This document shows positions 33,630 through 36,085 of a stretch of 36,085 bases of DNA, piece by piece (position 1 is the stretch's first letter; the number at the start of each line of letters is the position of its first letter). Source of the stretch: CAZFAP01 sp964516325 (lineage in GTDB: Bacteria > Auribacterota > JABMQX01); NCBI GenBank assembly GCA_964516325.1, contig CAZFAP010000030.1:1-36085 (forward strand), given 5' to 3'. Both the position numbers and the translations under genes were made by a program. The notes beneath the pieces were generated by a model, which was given only the letters and a program-made list of their open reading frames with translations, ran no database searches and had not been told where the DNA came from.

Positions 33630-33800
33630 AGTTGCATCTCGAACGCCCCCTGCACCCGGGCCGACCTTGCGAAATGGACTCCCAAAGGCGCCTTCTTCCG
33701 AAAGAACCCGAAGGACAACGTTTCTCCGGCGGAGGGAGTGAAAAGGATCGCCGATAATCTGCCCGTCCGGGGAACGCCCTCCGGCTTGGGATTTCATTTT

Positions 33801-33829
33801 AAGATATTTGTTGCCCTATGGGCTTTCAA
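33801..33829 (-). promoter_or_regulatory. Candidate promoter for the TPR-peptidase gene
   Basis: Minus-strand TTGAAA (33829-33824, 5 of 6) and TATCTT (33806-33801, 4 of 6) are exactly 17 nt apart. Transcription would begin around 33794, after the first base of an upstream in-frame ATG (33797), which supports the internal ATG at 33629 with a leader of about 165 nt. Confidence 0.45.
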
Positions 33830-34017
33830 AAAGTAGTCTATGAGCAGATTCTAAATCGCAGCGGCTGCGCGAGGCCGCTTTCGGGCAGAAAGGATTTGCC
33901 CGAACAAAACATGATGTGCGTCGTCTCAATAAGACAGCTACTCTGAGCGTGTGCCTCAAAGGAGGAATCTGCCTCGCACAGAATGAAGCAAATCACATCA
34001 GATGGGAGAGACGAAAT

Positions 34018-34482
34018 ATGCTCGGCCGGACGTTGAGATATTCTGTTGTAGCGGTTGTGGTAATGGCTTTCTGCGGCATCCTCGGATGTGGGGGCGGCGG
34101 GGACGGGGGAAAGCTCCTGCCGCCTGTTACGGACATCACCGGGAGCTGGGAGGGAGAAGCAAAGGACCCCGGGGTTACCGGCAATTACTTCTATCCGATG
34201 GAATTCACCTTTCGCCAAAACGGCAATACCGTAACGGGGGTCAGTTCGTTCCCGGGGCTGGCTCGCTTTAAGGGAAAGATTGATGGGAACGTCCTGACAA
34301 TCGAGGGGACAGACATCTACGCCTACATAAGCAGCGACGGCGCCGAGATTCGGGGAACGTTCACCTCCAGCGGCATGCCCGGCGCCGCGGCTACGGGTAC
34401 AACGGCGGGAACGTCAGCCGGTGGAGGGCAAACCGCTGTGCTCTATTTGCAGCGGGTTACGACCGGCGGGATCGTGTTCTGA
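34018..34482 (+). CDS. Small lipoprotein, function unknown
   Basis: 154 aa. The signal MLGRTLRYSVVAVVVMAFCG leads to a good lipobox ILGC with Cys24, then a glycine-rich linker and a beta-rich domain: ITGSWEGEA, MEFTFRQNGNTVTG, FKGKIDGNVLTIEG, AEIRGTF. This alternating strand pattern resembles small lipocalin/calycin-like or META-type barrels, though I cannot name a family. The ATG at 34018 has GGGAGA 7 nt upstream; a longer in-frame reading from 33916 is possible but would place the lipobox deep inside. It is divergent from the TPR-peptidase gene and convergent with the GHMP kinase gene. Confidence 0.65.
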   Translation: MLGRTLRYSVVAVVVMAFCGILGCGGGGDGGKLLPPVTDITGSWEGEAKDPGVTGNYFYPMEFTFRQNGNTVTGVSSFPGLARFKGKIDGNVLTIEGTDIYAYISSDGAEIRGTFTSSGMPGAAATGTTAGTSAGGGQTAVLYLQRVTTGGIVF

Positions 34483-34491
34483 GGCGTGTAT

Positions 34492-34509
34492 CGGCAGCTT
34501 TTGCTGACG
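34492..34509. terminator. Hairpin between convergent genes
   Basis: CGGCAGC (34492-34498), TTTT loop, GCTGACG (34503-34509): a 7-bp stem with one mismatch in the 61-nt gap between the convergent lipoprotein and GHMP kinase genes. There is no T-tract on either side, so its role as a terminator is uncertain. Confidence 0.25.
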
Positions 34510-34543
34510 GCCGCACAGGGGGAAAACGGTAGTCTATCCTGCC

Positions 34544-35683
34544 TTATTTCCCCTCTTTCGCCACCACAGCCCCTTTCTCAACGATATTGACTCTATGCAA
34601 ACTTGCGCCGAGGAGCCCATGCTCTTTGGCGGCCTTTTCCATCTCCTCAACGACGTTCTTTTCATCCTTGGGCCGCACGAGAGCGAAGACGGACCCGCCG
34701 CCGCCGGCGCCGGTTAGCTTGGCGCCGAGGGCGCCGTTGTCCAGAGCCGTCTTAATGAGAAGGTTGTTCGCCTCGCCCGCCCCGTCCGGGAAACCGCAGT
34801 AGAGCATGATCTCGTTCACCAGGCGGTGGTTCTTGTTCATGAGGTTGCCAAAGGCTTCGAGGTCTCCCCTGAGCAGGTGGATTTTTCCCACCCAGGCGGT
34901 CTTGGCAACCTCATCGAACTTTTCGAGGATCGGCGATGTGTAGTCCGGATACGTCAGCTTTTTCTCGTATTCGAGGAGATACCGCCCGCGAAGGACGGAA
35001 TGGACGCTGCCGGACTCCCTTACCACCCCGCTGGAAGCGACGATGAAGACCATCTCTTCGATGGGGGCGTCAAGCCGCTCGTACGTGGCGAAAGGCTCTT
35101 CGAATATGTTCTTGTGGAACAGCTTTCCGCGGTAGTCCACATACGCCAGCCCGCCCATCTGCGTCACGTACCGGTCGGAAAAGCCGCACGTTACCCCAAG
35201 GTCAATCTCTTCAATCCTCTGGGTGAGTTCCGCGAGGACATAATCGTTGAACTCTCTCTTTGGCAGGTCGTAGAACTCCTTCAAGGCGTTGAGAATCAAC
35301 AGAATGATTATGGACGAGCCAGCTAAGCCGCTTTGCCGAGGAACCTCCGTCCAGATGCCGATCCTCACCTTTGTTTTTTCCATCTCAAGCTTCAGCGGCG
35401 GGTAGAATCGCAGCATCCGCGAAACCGCCGCCTTGAAAAGTTTGAATTTGTCGTCGGGCGTGAAGGGGATCTGGCCAACACGCGCTGTCTGGGAGTCAAC
35501 CGGACTCTCCAGGTCGCCCTCTTTCAGGAACTGGAAAGTCAATTTGTCCGCCGGTTCAATGACTCCGCCTGCAAAAATGCTGATTGCCGCCGAAATGGTG
35601 TGGTAATCACCTTCGTTGGCATCCGTCGGGTTGCCCAAGATGTTAATCCTCGCCGGAATCTTTAAGGTGTATCTCGCTTTCAT
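34544..35683 (-). CDS. GHMP-family sugar kinase (glucuronokinase / heptose kinase-like)
   Basis: A 379-aa cytoplasmic small-molecule kinase. N-terminal PARINILGNPTD (10-21) is the substrate-side motif, PRQSGLAGSS (115-124) is the glycine/serine-rich ATP loop of GHMP kinases, and KLTGAGGGGSVFAL (about 328-341) is the third conserved motif. The PRQSGLAGSS variant resembles plant-type glucuronokinases and sugar-1-kinases rather than homoserine or mevalonate kinases, so a sugar such as a uronic acid or heptose is the likely substrate. Its ATG overlaps the murB stop (ATGA), so it is coupled to murB and probably expressed with cell-wall genes. Confidence 0.75.
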   Translation of the reverse strand: MKARYTLKIPARINILGNPTDANEGDYHTISAAISIFAGGVIEPADKLTFQFLKEGDLESPVDSQTARVGQIPFTPDDKFKLFKAAVSRMLRFYPPLKLEMEKTKVRIGIWTEVPRQSGLAGSSIIILLILNALKEFYDLPKREFNDYVLAELTQRIEEIDLGVTCGFSDRYVTQMGGLAYVDYRGKLFHKNIFEEPFATYERLDAPIEEMVFIVASSGVVRESGSVHSVLRGRYLLEYEKKLTYPDYTSPILEKFDEVAKTAWVGKIHLLRGDLEAFGNLMNKNHRLVNEIMLYCGFPDGAGEANNLLIKTALDNGALGAKLTGAGGGGSVFALVRPKDEKNVVEEMEKAAKEHGLLGASLHRVNIVEKGAVVAKEGK

Positions 35684-36085
35684 GTGTTTTCTCCAAGGTC
35701 AATGATTTCGAGTTCAAGCTCAACCCCATGAACCTTCAACACCCTATTTCTGACATCCTCCATCAGTCGCTTCACGTCGGAATAGCTGGCGCCGCCAGAA
35801 TTCACGATGAAATTCGCGTGCTTCCGCGAGACAATAGCTCCGCCGCGGTGCATTCCTTTAGCTCCCGCAAGTTCGATCAGCTTCCCTGCGGGACCAGCCG
35901 CCGGATTCTTGAAAACACTTCCAGCGCACCGAGCCCGCATGGGCTGGGTAGCACGGCGGGCGGCCAGGAGGCACGCCATCTTCTCCCGAATCGCCGCTGG
36001 CTGACCTTCCCGCAAGCGGAGGGTTACCTCGGTTACTATCCCGGGGAATCCCTTTAGATTGCTCTCCCTGTAGCCAAAACAGAGA
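35680..36085 (-). CDS. murB: UDP-N-acetylenolpyruvoylglucosamine reductase, C-terminal part (cut by window edge)
   Basis: MurB reduces UDP-GlcNAc-enolpyruvate to UDP-MurNAc in the cytoplasm for peptidoglycan synthesis. The reading frame is open to position 36085; I translate FGYRESNLKG followed by IVTEVTLRL at the edge, the end of the FAD domain. The C-terminal MurB domain follows: RCAGSVFKNP with the catalytic Ser, AGKLIELAGAKG, HANFIVN, and VELELEIIDLGE with the terminal catalytic Glu. About 134 residues are visible; the N-terminal half lies outside. The stop overlaps the GHMP kinase start by 4 nt. Confidence 0.9.
   Translation of the reverse strand, partial: LCFGYRESNLKGFPGIVTEVTLRLREGQPAAIREKMACLLAARRATQPMRARCAGSVFKNPAAGPAGKLIELAGAKGMHRGGAIVSRKHANFIVNSGGASYSDVKRLMEDVRNRVLKVHGVELELEIIDLGENT

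Noticed and set aside
33630..33797. Longer N-terminus for the TPR-peptidase
   Set aside because: No ribosome-binding site, promoter -10 only 4 nt before the ATG, and it would put the signal segment about 70 residues in.

Overview
The window reads as a piece of a GC-rich (roughly 57-58% by eye) genome of an uncultured, diderm-like bacterium. Evidence is the peptidoglycan gene murB, several lipoproteins and Sec-secreted proteins, frequent GTG/TTG starts, very large secreted or TPR proteins, and several families of palindromic intergenic repeats of the kind I associate with environmental lineages such as Planctomycetota, Hydrogenedentota, Sumerlaeota and Omnitrophota. The phylum cannot be fixed from sequence reading alone. 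I see no rRNA, tRNA, CRISPR array, insertion sequence or phage genes.

Layout. 55-2216 (-): a Cu(+) P-type ATPase whose N-terminal metal-binding domain lies in a different frame from the rest. The frames meet at an A10 run holding an in-frame A AAA AAG heptamer, which looks like a programmed frameshift giving both a CopZ-like chaperone and full-length CopA. 2543-3925 (+): a GlcD-type FAD oxidase. 3963-5798 (+): a predicted alpha/alpha-toroid carbohydrate-active protein. 6145-12586 (+): a secretion/glycan cluster made of a GH5 glycosidase, a propeller lipoprotein with a zinc ribbon, a secreted jelly-roll protein and a GT39-like membrane glycosyltransferase; two of its junctions are overlapping. 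12638-17033 (+): the housekeeping cluster holB, an orphan DNA methyltransferase, ricT and metG. holB-ricT-metG order is familiar from Firmicutes. 17558-20689 (-): a PAS/PAS/GAF/PAS hybrid histidine kinase with a structured leader. 21442-22064 (+): a two-gene unit encoding a small partner and a retropepsin-like protein with an altered active site. 22143-27602 (-): a giant secreted gingipain-like C25 peptidase. 27727-29688 (-): an Nramp-fold membrane protein that lacks the metal-site motifs and carries a DUF11-type Ig-like repeat in the extracytoplasmic TM7-TM8 loop. 30159-33629 (-): a TPR protein with an embedded HExxH metallopeptidase. 34018-34482 (+): a small lipoprotein. 34544-36085 (-): a GHMP kinase overlapping the murB gene, which runs off the right edge.

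The gene-poor stretches (5799-6144, 17034-17557, 20690-21441, 29689-30158) are largely filled by at least three families of short palindromic repeats. The two observations I consider most worth following are the copA frameshift cassette and the Nramp protein with a circularly permuted DUF11 repeat in its loop.
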